64,000 bases of DNA, from NCBI GenBank assembly GCA_947095585.1, contig OX352765.1, forward strand, positions 91,968,965 to 92,032,964. The letters are read 5' to 3'. The stretch is from Nephrocerus scutellatus (lineage: Eukaryota; Arthropoda; Insecta; Diptera; Pipunculidae). Below, one piece after another: positions 10,546 through 22,344 of this stretch. The notes under the pieces were generated by a model. It had not been told where the DNA came from. It made no database searches and saw only the letters and a list, made by a program, of their open reading frames with translations. The position numbers and the translations under genes were made by a program. Positions within the stretch are counted from its first letter, which is position 1, and each line of letters begins with the position of its first letter.

Positions 10546-12381
10546 TCAACTCATCACACGCGCCAAGTTTAAAAAAATAAAAACCAAACCAATACAAGAA
10601 AACTCAAAAAGTATATTTAAAACGAAGCAAAATAAGAGTTCAATCTATCTAAAATTCAGTATATAGTCACTTTTAAGCATTTACTTAACTTACAATTATT
10701 GATTGCATATGTGTATAGTAATTATTATAGTTATACAAATGGGTATTTTGTTGTGTTATATTAAAATGTTTTTTTTTGTCATTTTTTTATTAATTCTTCG
10801 CTTTTTCTCTTCTGTGTGCTGCAGTGTTAAATTTTAATTCATTTTTCGGTCATTTGGTTTTTAATTTTTTATTTTTCATAGCGGTCACTGCCGACATGAA
10901 AATCCTACTGAACCGCGGTAGGAATTTTCTCACTCATTGCCTTTCAAAGGTTTTTACAGAAGAACCATGATTATTTTTATAAGTAATTATATTAATAAAT
11001 TATTATTTAATATATACGTATTTATGTGTAGAATATAACCAATATTTATATAGATGTATATATTAATTTTATGTAATTTCAAAAATTCCCTTATTGATCG
11101 AAAACAACTTTGTTAACTTTACTTTCTTTTTATACATAATTGTATACACACAATTTATAAAAGATTTGCTTTGTAATTTTATATTCAAATGAATCCTAAT
11201 AATAATATAGTATACGTATTATAATTATAATCAATTCGTTGGAAACGGAAGATGTTCTTGTTCGGCTATTAGAACCTTACAGAACTGTTCATCTCAAGAG
11301 ATCCTCTTAGGTTTTTTATTGTATAACTTTTTGTTTAACTTAGTTTACATACATTCGCTTGTAGTTGTAAAGTTTTTCGTGTATAATATATAAATCTTCA
11401 TAGTGTTTGTGTGTCGTTTTCGTATTCGTATATAAACATTTCATATTCGTCGTATATTTGTCGTTAGCGTTTGAGAAAATCAGTTTTTAGCAATTCAGAA
11501 GAATTCATTTTGAGCAGCAATTTTTTATTGTGGTTGTGTTTCTGTTACATCAGTGTAATTCAAATAAAATAACTAAAGAGTAAGACATTTTTGTGTAGTT
11601 TAATATTTTTTCTATGAAAAATTGGATCGACTTCTTGGAAGGATTTAATTCTTTTAAAGCGTCTGCATTAATTTATAGTCTCCAATGGTTAACACTTCAG
11701 GCGACACTTGCAAACGTAAACTTTTGGACGGAATGATTGCTTGGAATGGTATAAAGAGAGTTGGAAAAGCAGTGTATTCTTTAGCTGGCATATACAACAT
11801 AGTTGATGCCCTAAGACATAGGATCTAATAGCAAATCAATCGTATATGGGGGTCATGGGCCTACACTTGCAAAAGATAAAAACTTAAAAATACTTAAAAC
11901 TGAAATTCAAAATTTCATTCAACTTAACTTATAACGTAAATAAATTATAATAATAAAATGCATACTAAAAATTTGTCTAACTGCAAGCCGGCGAGTTAGC
12001 AAGCAAGCTAAGCAGTGCATGTGATTTCAAGTGATGCTGGTTGTAAATAGTGATATGTCTGTTCTCTTGGTAGGATGTCCTTCCTTTGGGTCTTCAAATT
12101 CAATTTGATTTTCATTTTCAAAAGAAGACGAATAAAAATGCAACTTAAAAAATAACTTAAATTAAGCTTAAAACCTAAAAAAGAATAAAACAAAAAGTAA
12201 TCGAAGCATCCAAGTAATAAAAAAATCTCTGTGTGCGTGTTCTGTTTGGGTTTAGGATATGTGTACAATGAAAAATCAGTGGCAGTTTCATCTTTGTCCT
12301 CTTTGTTCCTCCTTCCTTCTCCTATACCCAACTATTTTGTTATCATCACTTTAGCTCAAAATGAATCTTCTGAATTATATC
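10546..12381 (-). other. Probable long 3' UTR / 3' flank of M6
   Basis: AT-rich sequence without coding potential, lying downstream of the M6 stop on the minus strand. It contains many possible polyadenylation signals (TTTATT on the plus strand). Long 3' UTRs are usual for neuronal fly genes, so part of this is likely transcribed, but I cannot place its end. Confidence 0.4.
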
Positions 12382-15300
12382 CTAGAAGCGATCCTTCGAT
12401 GTTGCACTGTATTCGAGTTCGTTGAGATTTTGCATTTCCTGCAACTCTTGGAACTTCTCATGATCTCGAATGTGGGCGTAATTCGCTGACAAACACATCA
12501 AATAATGCACAAGACTGAGAATAACGAGAAGGGTCGCCAGCGTCGCCAGAATGAACATAACTTCGGCATTTTCCACGGCATCCTTGCAAAAGGCTTTAAT
12601 TTTATATTTATCTTCGATTTTCATATCTTCGATTTTCGTACTTGCTGGGAACATAAAATCTGAAAGAATGCAACAAACTTGCAGATGGATGATAATTCGA
12701 AGAGAAAAGCAAATAGCTGTACTTACAGAACTGCGTCAAATCAATTGAACTCTGCGAGCGCTCAACGCTCGAGCATAGATTCCAAAACATTGTGTAGATA
12801 AATGTGATGATAACCAGGAAGCACAAAATCAACGTCCAAACAAAGTTCAACAAATACGTCAGACCCATTAGCTGCAGCGTACGCATTAAGTGAGTAGTTA
12901 AGTTAAGTTAGCAAATGTTAATTATCTCCTATTGCTATTATTATTGTCGTTGTGTTCTTACCACTGCACATGAAATACGCCCGCCGACACGGGAACGCCA
13001 TGCTCGATAAACCTTGTAACGTGTCGCTCCAGTTGCGAGGAAACCAACGAAGAGGATCATAAAACCGAGTGCAGCCATTCCTGCACCGATAATCACGAAA
13101 ATCATTTGAACCGCTTCAATCCTAAGTGTGACAGACAGGGAAATATATAGAGACAGATTAGAAACTTAATTATATTCGGTAGGCTATTTCATACCAAATC
13201 AAACGCAAGTGGAACACTTGATCCATCATGATTACCGTCAGCGAAGCTCCACGGTACATCGTTCCGCAGAATATCCCAACGCCCAGCAAACACATAAGTG
13301 TTGCTATTAGCGTCGCATATGGTATTCGGGCCATGCATGATTGGCAGCAGTCACCTAGAAGAGAAAGTGAGAATTGAGATGATTTCAATTAAGTTAGGGA
13401 TGAGACAAATTCAAAGGATACTGCTACACGATGAGCACAAATCATACGTACATACTCGTATATCAATTAGCATTGTGATTTGGGTTGATTGGATGAAGTG
13501 TAAAGCAAGCTGTGCATGTATGAACTACTAGCTACCTTCATACTTGGTATGAAATTGTGCTTGGTGGTGATGTCAACTGATTCTACCAACAGTCTTTTCA
13601 CAGATGATGAACGAGGATAATTAATGTAATGCGGATTAATAATAATGTATTAGCGATATAGTTGGAAGAAATATGTTGTAGACCAGGCAGGACGCCCAAA
13701 AATTTAGGGATGACATCGGCTAGATATTGGGACCGGTTAAGAGACCGGAAAGGAACTAGCAGACAAAAGGTTGTTTTTACTTCTTTTGGCGCGTTTAGTA
13801 GAAGGTAAAATCGAGAGTGTTACGAAAGTGCAACATGATGATTTAATTTTTCCACTGTCCGCTACGCAGTGCTGATCAGCCCCACCCAAGTACACAAACC
13901 ACTAAACGCTTTTCAACATAAATTGCACTTGAATGATTGAAGTGGAACGCGAATGTAGGCTAAAATTGCAAGTGCGAACGGTCTAGCGTTTCTAGTCTAG
14001 ATAACGTGGGTTAGCACCCTGCGGTACCGAAAAATGCCCGCTACTGAAATCGGCACAACGCCTCGGATAAGTAATGATCGAATAATGACGACTTTTGGCT
14101 ATTGTACCCGGACTAAGATTGGTTTCTGGAATGCAAGGACGCTCCTTGACTCAGGGAGTGAAGGACCCCAAAATGACAGATTTCTTCAACTGGAACGTGA
14201 GTTTCTTCGATATAATTTGGAAATAATGGGAGTGAGTGAAGTAAGGTGGTTCGACGCGGGAGAGTACCAATCCTCAACGTGTAATACTGTGATACTCTAC
14301 CCGCATGGCACCCACATGGTGATAGGATCTTATCGGACAGATTTCCGACTAGAGTACGGCGCGTCCGATCATAAATTGTTACTTCTACTTCAGCTTCTAC
14401 TACTACAATCAGCTAAGCACTGTTTTCACACCTGAACTCCCAGTAAAGATGAGATCACTACCGCGATCAACGCACTAAAGAACCACAAGTCGGTAGGACA
14501 AGATGGTATACCCGCAGAGCTTCTGCGTGCCGCTCCAACCACATCAGCAGAGCTTTTATATCCTCTTGTAGAGAGAGTTTGGGAGGAAGAAAGTTTCCCT
14601 GATGAGTGGAAGAAGGGAATGATTGTCAAGTTCCCTAAAAAAGGTAGTCTTATGGAGTGCGAAAACTGGAGAGGCATTTGAGTTCTTGAGCGAATTAAGG
14701 AACATCTGGAAGATACACTTGATGCCGAAGAACAAGCAGGATTCCGCACTAGATCCTCCTGTGTTGACCACATCAACACCCTGCGGATCATTATTGAACA
14801 GTGCGTTGAGTTCCGGTCACCACTACACTTGCTGATCATCGATTTTGAGGCGTTTGATAGTGTCAACAGACAGTTTATCTGGCTCGCCTTGCGCAGGAGA
14901 GGTATACCCGCTAAACTAATAGCTATTATTAAAGGCACCTATGATGGGTCTAAATGTCATGTGTGCTGCGTAGAGGAAAGATGACAGAGGAATTCAAGAT
15001 CATAAGTGGGGTACGACAAGGTTGCATTCTATCGCCGATACTTTTTTTGTTGGTGATTAGCGATGTGGTTCGCGCAGTTTTATGTACTGGAAACGGAGGA
15101 ATTCGTTGCAATCTTACATCTCAACTCAAACATCTGGACTACGCTGACGACGTTTGTTTACTCTTACACAGGATTATTGAGCTGCACCAAATGACAACAA
15201 ATGTGGAAAGGGAGGCAAATGTTCTGGGTTTGAAGATCAATACTGCCAAAACCAAAATCATCAACCTCGGCACTAAGAGTTTCCAATATCTTGGGAGTAT

Positions 15301-16927
15301 TGTCACGAAACCGAACAGGACATTGTCAACTGAATCGGCATAGCAAAATCAGTGTTTGGAAATGGAATGATGTCCATGATATGGCGCAGCAATGCGATCA
15401 GCTTAAACACCAAGCTGCGACTGTTCCGTTCAAATGTTGAATCTGTGCTGTTGTATGGATGCAGCACTGGGAAGGTGACCGCTAGTATCGCAAAAAGATT
15501 ACAAACTTTCGTAAATAGGTGCATACGGAACATCTTAAGGGTTTTGTGGCCTTACCGTATCTCCAACGAATATCTTTACCAGAGAACGGGAACCAAAAGG
15601 AACAACCATCCAACGACAGAAGTGGCAGTGGATTGGCCATACACTCTGAAAAGGAGACAGTTCCATAGCAAACTACGCAATGCAATAGAATCCGTTATCT
15701 CAGGATGGTAGAAGAACGGGTCGTCCAAATAATACATGGCGCAGAACAGTTGAGAATGAGCCACGGCAATTAGGGAAGAGTTGGGAAGAGCTAAAGCTCA
15801 TTGCCAGGAACCGCACGCGATGGCACGTAGGCGTAGTAGAGGCCCTAGGACCAACAAGGGGATATGGGACGTAAGACAAGAAAAACAACTGCAACACAGT
15901 GAGAATGGGTCTGATTATCGTTAATTACAACCAGTGTACCATTTTTGAACTTATTAACTCAGCCGCCATGATTTACCAAATGCTCTTTTACATTGAATAA
16001 ATCTAAACTAATCAACTTCCGTGGAAATAGAGAGGAAACTTAATCATAACATCCAAGCTACTGACGACCAGACTCCATTAAAACGAAACCTACATTCGCT
16101 AACGCTATGTTTCCATGTTGCTATTTGGCCTTATTCGCATCGGCAAAAAGGAAAGTCCAAGCGGAAGCTGCACACAGACCCTCCAATTAAGCCGAACCAA
16201 CAAAGACAAAGTGGAGATAATAAAAAATTAAATTTAATTATAATTAGTAACGTCAATGAAGCTCGTCCCTGCAATGTGCAATAAAATAAAAGTGTTGCTA
16301 TAGCATCTTTAATAAATGAATACTGTATGTATATATAAAATACTGCAATACTAACAAAATAACGATACAAATTACGACAAAACAAGGAAACCACGTGTAA
16401 GGGTGTCAACCGAATATGTGGTGCAACAGATATCTATAGGGGGTACAATTATACCATAAATACGATACGATACGAACTAAGGCACGTAAATGGACAAAAA
16501 CAAACACAAAAAGCACAAAGATAAAGAAAGTGATAAGAAACGCTCAGAGATATTCGAATACAAATGATAAAAATTTAAAGAGGCCATGTGGAACTCACAA
16601 AGCTACATTTTGAAATTGAAATCAGAAAATTAAAAAAAGCACAGTCAGCTGGATTAGCTGGAATCTCTGCATTCGTCGTGAAAAGAGCATACATATATCA
16701 TGGATACTCCTAATCCTACCTGATGAGCCACCGTCGCCTTTACTCCATCCACCACGATCCGAATATCGATCCAGGGAATGATCTGATCGATAGGTTGTAC
16801 TACGCCTTCGATTGTGCGGATTATTATTGTAGGCACGTGTCAAGACTCCGTCATCTTCGAAATTCGTTTCAAGAAGAATGTCTTGCCGAGGATCACGGAC
16901 ACGACTATCACGATTCTTTTTCGACAT
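12382..16927 (-). CDS. M6: M6, PLP/DM20/M6-family four-pass membrane proteolipid
   Basis: Insect counterpart of the vertebrate neuronal glycoproteins M6a/b and PLP; a plasma-membrane protein acting in neurons and epithelia (family knowledge). Coding exons, in minus-strand order: 16720-16927, 13195-13354, 12962-13121, 12727-12871 and 12382-12659. The joined frame is 316 codons. Residues 1-69 are a charged Arg/Asp/Ser-rich cytoplasmic N-terminus. Then comes the family signature CCQSCMARIPYATLIATL, with membrane segments at about 84-105, 127-152, 179-205 and 257-280. The extracellular loop (about 206-256) has paired Cys positions, and the tail ends near DRF. Phases agree at every junction. The long first exon is assigned by its in-phase donor and ATG; the link across a 3.4-kb intron is inferred. 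Shorter isoforms using another first exon are possible. Exon 5 has a small in-frame duplication (KIEDMKIEDKYKIK). Confidence 0.9.
13683..13768 (+). mobile_element. LINE family B, short 3' end fragment
   Basis: GACGCCCAAAAATTTAGGGATG..GACATCGGCT..GGGACCGG matches the extreme 3' coding end of the LINE copy at 33650-33730 (GACGCCCAGAGTTTAGGGATG). Only this end is left. It lies in M6 intron 1, antisense to the gene. Confidence 0.65.
13775..13965 (+). repeat. Dispersed repeat R2, plus-strand copy
   Basis: TTCTTTTGG, TACGAAAGTGC, ATGATGATTTAATTTTTCCA, CGCTACGCAGTGCT, TTTTCAACATAAATTG and GAAGTGGAAC occur in the same order, inverted, at 40578-40712. This copy has an extra 25 bp or so around 13898-13925. 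It lies directly before the LINE at 14034, so it could be that element's 5' untranslated region. Confidence 0.7.
14034..15895 (+). mobile_element. Broken non-LTR retrotransposon (family A, RTE-like) in M6 intron 1
   Basis: An endonuclease start ('TKIGFWNARTLLDSGS', 'LEIMGVSEVRW') covers 14034-14290, then most of the endonuclease is deleted. Reverse transcriptase follows in several frames: 'GQDGIPAELLRA' (about 14497), 'AEQAGFRTRSSCVDHINTL' (about 14730-14785), 'GVRQGCILSP' (about 15010), 'LDYADDVCLL' (about 15137). The C-terminal domain has 'LLYGCSTGKVT' and, near 15720-15840, 'GRPNNTWRRTVE'. Part of the RT between 'NWRGI' and 'ERIKEHL' is also deleted. Frameshifts and deletions make it dead. 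It runs opposite to M6. Confidence 0.9.
15896..16719. other. Remainder of M6 intron 1
   Basis: Non-coding intronic DNA between the LINE and the first M6 coding exon. No element or RNA gene recognised. The M6 donor site is at 16719-16718. Confidence 0.6.
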
Positions 16928-17795
16928 TGTGATGCCGACTATGGAATTTTCGTTCTTTTATTTGAATAATTAACCCGATGGCTTAGAGGACATACTCGAC
17001 ATTCGATTAATACTCGTCTAGAAAATAATTAAATAACATTGCTCGTTAGTACACTTTCGATTGATCAAATAAAAAAAACGAGTTGAATTGCTAAATAATA
17101 AGGGCACACCGCGTCGGTCGTTGTTGTATTAACACTGAACAAGGGCTTCCTGCACTTGTGTGTAATTAATAAGTTCGTTCATCAATTGACTCAGAAATGA
17201 ATCACTTTACTATCGAATGGGGGAATGGAGCGAGCAACGGGAAAACCGCGAACCATGTAGTTGGATTTTCTCAATGACACTACCGACTAACCAACCATGC
17301 ACTCATGTAGTCAATAACACAAGCACTTGTTGCTCAAACGCTTTTCTTGTCACACTCAGGCTAAAGGTGTATTTGGACTTCTAGTTTCAGTATGCGAGAG
17401 GCGAGAGAAAAAAATATGTAATATAAATATCATGGATAAAGTTTGTTTTGTTTTGTTTGTATGCTTTTCTTATGCAAAGTTCTAATTCTAAATATTGTAC
17501 GAGTACGGGTACGGCTGGTTATTCAACATTAGTATTCACGCAGTACTCCAGTACTATGCTAAGTAGCACATTGCACGTCAAAGGTCAAACACGTCGTGTA
17601 ACTCAACAATAACACAAAGGGAGTAAAAATAATGACTAATGAGAAGATGACAAAATTACTCAATGGCGGTTGGAAATCAACAATACTCTCTTTTTCTTCT
17701 ATGTGCTGTTTTTCAGTGTTACAAACTCATTCTTTTTAAAAACTTTTACTTAACTTGGCTTGACCCCGTTTGTTCTGTATTTTTGACTACTTTTT
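16928..17795. other. Upstream region of M6
   Basis: Lies 5' of the M6 start codon on the minus strand and probably contains its 5' leader and promoter. I see no decisive core promoter motif. No other gene recognised. Confidence 0.4.
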
Positions 17796-17802
17796 GTTCC
17801 TT

Positions 17803-18420
17803 CCACACGACCTAGAGAGCTCTCTATTGTGAGTGTCTAAGTTCAAAATAGCATTTTTTATATTCCGCGTATGACGCGTATCGCTTGTGGCGCGTGTGAT
17901 AGGTTGACATTTTTTTTCCACTTCTTTTAGGTCCATTTTAACCACCTTCCACACGACCTAGAGCTGAAATTTTGTGAGCGTCTAAGTCCAAAATAGCATT
18001 TTTTATATTCCGCGTATGACATGTGTCGCGTGTGGGGCGGGGCGTAAGATGGGTTGAAAACACCTTACACACGACCTAGAGAGCTGAAATTTTGTGAGTG
18101 GCTAGGTCCAAAATAGCATTTTTTATATTCCGCCTATGACGCATGTAGCGTTTCGCGTGTGATGTGTTGAAATCGCGGCATTTTCTCGTTTTTTGAGGTT
18201 TTTATTAACCACCTTTGCACGACCTAAAGAGCTGAAATTTTGTGAGCGCCTAAAATGTCAGTGGTCAATTTTGATATCTCGCTTTGACACGTGTCGCGAC
18301 CTGTGGCGCGTGTGTGTGTGAAAAAAAGAAAATACTTTGAGATAGGCCCGACCTCAAAAACAGATATTTTGACGATTATTACCAAATAACTGTGAGTGTG
18401 TGTCATATTTCGATGTATAC
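17803..18420 (+). repeat. Degenerate tandem array, four units of about 120-150 bp
   Basis: Units begin with CACGACCTAGAG or a close variant at about 17803, 17949, 18067 and 18216. Each continues with AGCTGAAATTTTGTGAG, then TCTAAGT/CTAGGTCC-AAAATAGCATTTTTTATATTCCGC, then TATGACGCG and a GC-rich stretch with GTGGCGCGTGTG. Spacing varies (146, 118 and 149 bp) because of indels. The CpG-rich motifs (ACGCGT, GGCGCG) stand out from the AT-rich flanks. Confidence 0.8.
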
Positions 18421-18554
18421 ATAAAAGTTTGTACCCGAAAAACGAAGATTTTTACATTGACGTTTTCGTTTATCGTACGAAAATCTCACACTTATAGTAT
18501 TTAAAATACAAACCACCAAAAGAGACTTTTTGTCCCTTTTTTTATTATTGAAGG

Positions 18555-19960
18555 TATACTTCTTTTGGTGCGTTTGGATGGTTGAAGGCTATATTAACCC
18601 CCTACAGGAAAGCATGCTTGGCCCTCTATGCCAGCAGTAAAACTATTGGCAGAAAATGGGGTCATCAATCAAGGATGACTCTCTGGCTGTACACAGCTGA
18701 TGTACCTCCAATTTTTACCTATATGGATCGCCAGTCTGGTGCCCAGCGATGAGGAAGAAGTACAATGCCACCAAACACATCAGAATGGCATCACAGGAGC
18801 TCTATGGTCATGTGCGACCGAGGCCCTTTACACCATCAGTGAAGTGCGATTTAGAGCATCTGGGTGGTCTGCTTCTAGACCATATGGGAATTGTAATATA
18901 CTGCAGATAGTACCTGAAGGCATGATACCATCAACTACTGGCTACTGCATCCCTAAGCTTAGCTTCAACTCCTCATTCAGCGCCGAGTTTCCCACCAGAG
19001 GAACGGATGGGTCAGTAACGAGGCAATTTGACGCAATAATATTCACTGACGGATCCAAGATGAAGGATGGAGTCGGTGCAAGGATCTTGTCGGATAATCT
19101 AAATCTGTCAAGGTCATACCAGCTACACGATTCAGCCAGCTAGCCAGGCAGAGATCCTAACAATTAGGGAGACCTGCAGGGTACTAAGGCTCAGTAACGC
19201 ACAAATCGGAATAGTTGGGATATGTGCTGATAGTCAATCTGCCATACGGGCGATTAAAGCGACCACCATAAACTCGAAACTTGTACAACACAACCAGTAA
19301 GAATTGGCTTCGATCTGCCAATTCCTTGACATCAGAGTAAGGGTATGGCCGGGGCACAGAAACATAGAGGTAAATGATAGCCAATTCGGCCGGCTAAGAA
19401 GAGGACATCGGCGCTATAGAGATAGTTAGCTGGCCAATGAGTTAAATCAAGGAACAAATTGTTTTCTTTTTCAATACTAAGTTATGTGGAGCAGATTGTC
19501 AAACTGCGTCATATAAAGATTGATATGGTCTTTCTACAACAAAAGAAAAACCACTCTGTTATTTAGAATCCGGAAAGATATTGCCAGAGTTGTGGCTATC
19601 AGTACGGGCCACTGGCCAGTGGGCTGTTCGGTACACGGCACAACTACTTCTGCAAGAGTTGAAAAAATGAAAATGAGAAAGAAGCTCTCATACACTTTTT
19701 CCTGCAGTTGTCCGGACCTAGGAGAATCAAGACACCGCACTTTAGGTAAACCATTTTTTGCCGACCTGAAAGAGCTCTCAGATTACAGGATCATCTATTT
19801 GATCTTGTATCTGAACGCTACAGGCTGGATTTTAACCGCGTACATATCCATGCTAGGTCCCTCAAAATTTGTGTACTGCGCACTGTAGCGCTAATTGAGG
19901 GCCTTGCAAGTACAGCGAGGTTCACCGCTCTACCTACCTACTAGTAGGTACTCATAAGAA
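18555..19960 (+). mobile_element. LINE family D (RNase H-bearing, I/Jockey-like), 3' half
   Basis: After a TATACTTCTTTTGG phrase come broken frames with 'YGSPVWCPAM', the thumb-like linker, and an RNase H start 'IIFTDGSKMKDGVGA' at about 19040-19085. Later, 'TRKDIARVVA..TGHWPVG' style sequence, a decayed zinc-binding 'C.sCPdL', and 'TLGKPFFADLKELS' with 'LNATGWI' near the C-terminus (19560-19845). The end is marked by CTACCTACCTACTAG at about 19932. Several stops interrupt it. The same 3' end recurs at 21815-22340. Confidence 0.8.
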
Positions 19961-21810
19961 AGGTTTAGATGGTTTTGCGACAGTTTTTTATTACGCCCCA
20001 AGTTATTCTACGAGTTATTCATGCATATGCTGGTCGCTCAGTTCAAGTAGAATCTATTTATCGATATTATAAACCATTAGGATCTTTAGTTGGTTCTGTG
20101 AGGATGTGTGGCATTGCGTTACGTTGGCCTTTCCACTTCGAATACAATTGTTCTTCAATTATTTTATCTTAAATATCACAAAGGAAATGTTTTCTTAAAA
20201 TCTAACTGACACTAAAAAAATGATGGCGGAATAATTTAAATCATGGCTGGCCTTCCGCGAAAAATCTCTCCACCGGCGGGCGGTTCACTGGTTTAGAGTT
20301 GATGTCATTCACATGTCCAAATTACGGCAAGTACATAAAGTAATTATCTCAGTGCAAGGAACCCAAAGAGCTCACAATGAGGGAAAAGGAAAAACCAAAA
20401 ACTAGGAAAGTTTCTAACCTGCCAATGGCAGAGAAAGTTCGCCATGAATTTTGTATAGGCGGCGCTGGATTATGACTTGGTGGGGAAATTCACAATACGT
20501 GCACAAATGTGACGTGGGTACGCAGCACACCAAAAAAAAAATCGATTGGAGAATAATAATTTAAATCAACAACAGTTCTATCGGCCAGAAGCACATAGTT
20601 CGCGTGTGAACGTGCGGATAGAAAGTACATTCAACTTCGTCGCACTTAAATCAGTCCAAGAAAGAGAACTACGAATGACGACGAGCAATGCATTGCAATG
20701 CCACTTTTCGATACGAATGATCCATCCGGTGCGGCTAAAGAATTATCACATTCCCTGGCTGAATGTATGACGATGGCAGCGGCGGAGAAGGAATGTAAGT
20801 TGCTGCTAAAGGCAGGTTGACGTTTGAAGCTGCCTCTCATGCGGAATCTACATCAGTTTTACGTACAAACAGTGAAACTTGCTGAAGTGCAGCAATAGTA
20901 GCATCATAAAATGGAAGAAGGATGTAATTATGAAAAATAATCACTTCCCCCCTTTAAGGATGGAATCTCAAGAGCTGAGACACATGATAATTATCCGAGG
21001 AGTAGATGAAGTTTTCTAGTAATAAGGAATGGCGTGGCATTTACCGTCTGTCGCATTGGATTGCGGCATTTATCCTTATCCCACTATTTAATGCATTGAC
21101 GGGTTTGTTTCATTCCCGCATATAGTTTATTGGTCCTTTAGTCTCCCGCTGAAGGTTCTATCTTTATAAAGAAGTAATTATGGGTATTATCATTTCCAAG
21201 CCCAAACCCAACTAAATGGGATGCTTTCATGGTTGATTCTTTCTTCTTCTTTACTTCGTTTCGAACAGCGAATGCAGCGGATATGCAATATTTGTAATTA
21301 AAATCCGTAGTGTCAGTGGCATGGTAATACGCTCTTGTGTACCTACACCCCCTCCCCAGAGTAACAAATTGCTCGACTGAACGAATGAACGAGTCAACTG
21401 TACCGTTACCGCTTGCTGCATCTGCATTTGACATTTTTAGTTCTGTGCACGCCAAATAGTTTGTTGGAAACATCACAGCACAATTTCAAGTTTCCACTTT
21501 ATGCGCTGCAGTAGACGTACGAGTACACATAGCGCCACTTTGGCTTTTAATTTGGCCTCCTACCTAAATAGGTTAATTGTTTTTGTTGTTGTTGTTATTT
21601 TATCTGACGACATATTACCATCGCAAGGCAAAGTATTAAGTGGAATGCAACATTATGCAGCAGCATGCATCGTCGCGTGCGATAGGTACATGTTATTCGA
21701 CCGACCATTCGTTGCCTGAGCAGGAGTGTTTTTTTTTTTTCTTCTGACGGATGTTGTGGAGATGTAAAAACTTAAAGATATGATTTTGGTTACACTTGAA
21801 GACTTATACA
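19961..21810. other. Unassigned DNA between two LINE D ends
   Basis: Open frames here (such as 19969-20172 and 21138-21476) are short and unlike families I recognise. Possibly old transposon filler; nothing defensible. Confidence 0.4.
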
Positions 21811-21814
21811 CGAC

Positions 21815-22340
21815 GTGTTTCGATGTATATACAAAAGTTTGTTTGTAATACTAAGACAGAGCTCAGGTGGAGCAGTCTGTCGAACTGCGCCATATCAAGA
21901 TTGATGGGGCCATCCTACAACAAAAGAAAAAACACCGAATTGTTATCTAGAACCCGGAAGGATATTGCCATAGTTGGGGCATCAGCACGGGCCATTGGCC
22001 AGTGAGCAGCCATGCTGTTAAGTAGGGTATACCGCACAACAACTACAGCAAAAGTTTCAAAGATGAAAATGAGAAAGAAACTCTCATACACTTCTCTGCT
22101 GTTGTCCCTAGCAGGGTCAAGACACTGCATTTTATGAAACCGTTTTTTCACGACCTCAAAGAGCTTTCAGATTACTGGATCATCGAGCTGATCTCGTATC
22201 TGAACGCTACAGGTTGGATTTAAACCACTTAAATATCCATACTAGGTCCCTCGAGTTTTGTGGCATCAAAATGGAGCACACTAGCGCTAATTGAGGACTT
22301 CGCAAGTACAGCGGGGTCCACCAATCTACCTAGCTACCTA
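21815..22340 (+). mobile_element. LINE family D, second 3' end copy
   Basis: Parallels 19480-19945: GTGGAGCAG-TCTGTCGAACTGCG, 'YNKRK', 'RTRKDIA', the cys-rich decayed segment, 'FFTTSKSFQITGSS' in shifted frame, and an ending CTACCTAGCTACCTA. It is truncated at the 5' side and full of frame changes. It stops exactly where a LINE family B copy starts. Confidence 0.75.
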
Positions 22341-22344
22341 CACG

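Noticed and set aside
13170..13388. M6 starting at an ATG just upstream of the exon at 13354
   Set aside because: The frame passes through a good acceptor site; a splice join to the exon at 16720 is in phase and gives a longer, plausible N-terminus. A short isoform cannot be excluded.
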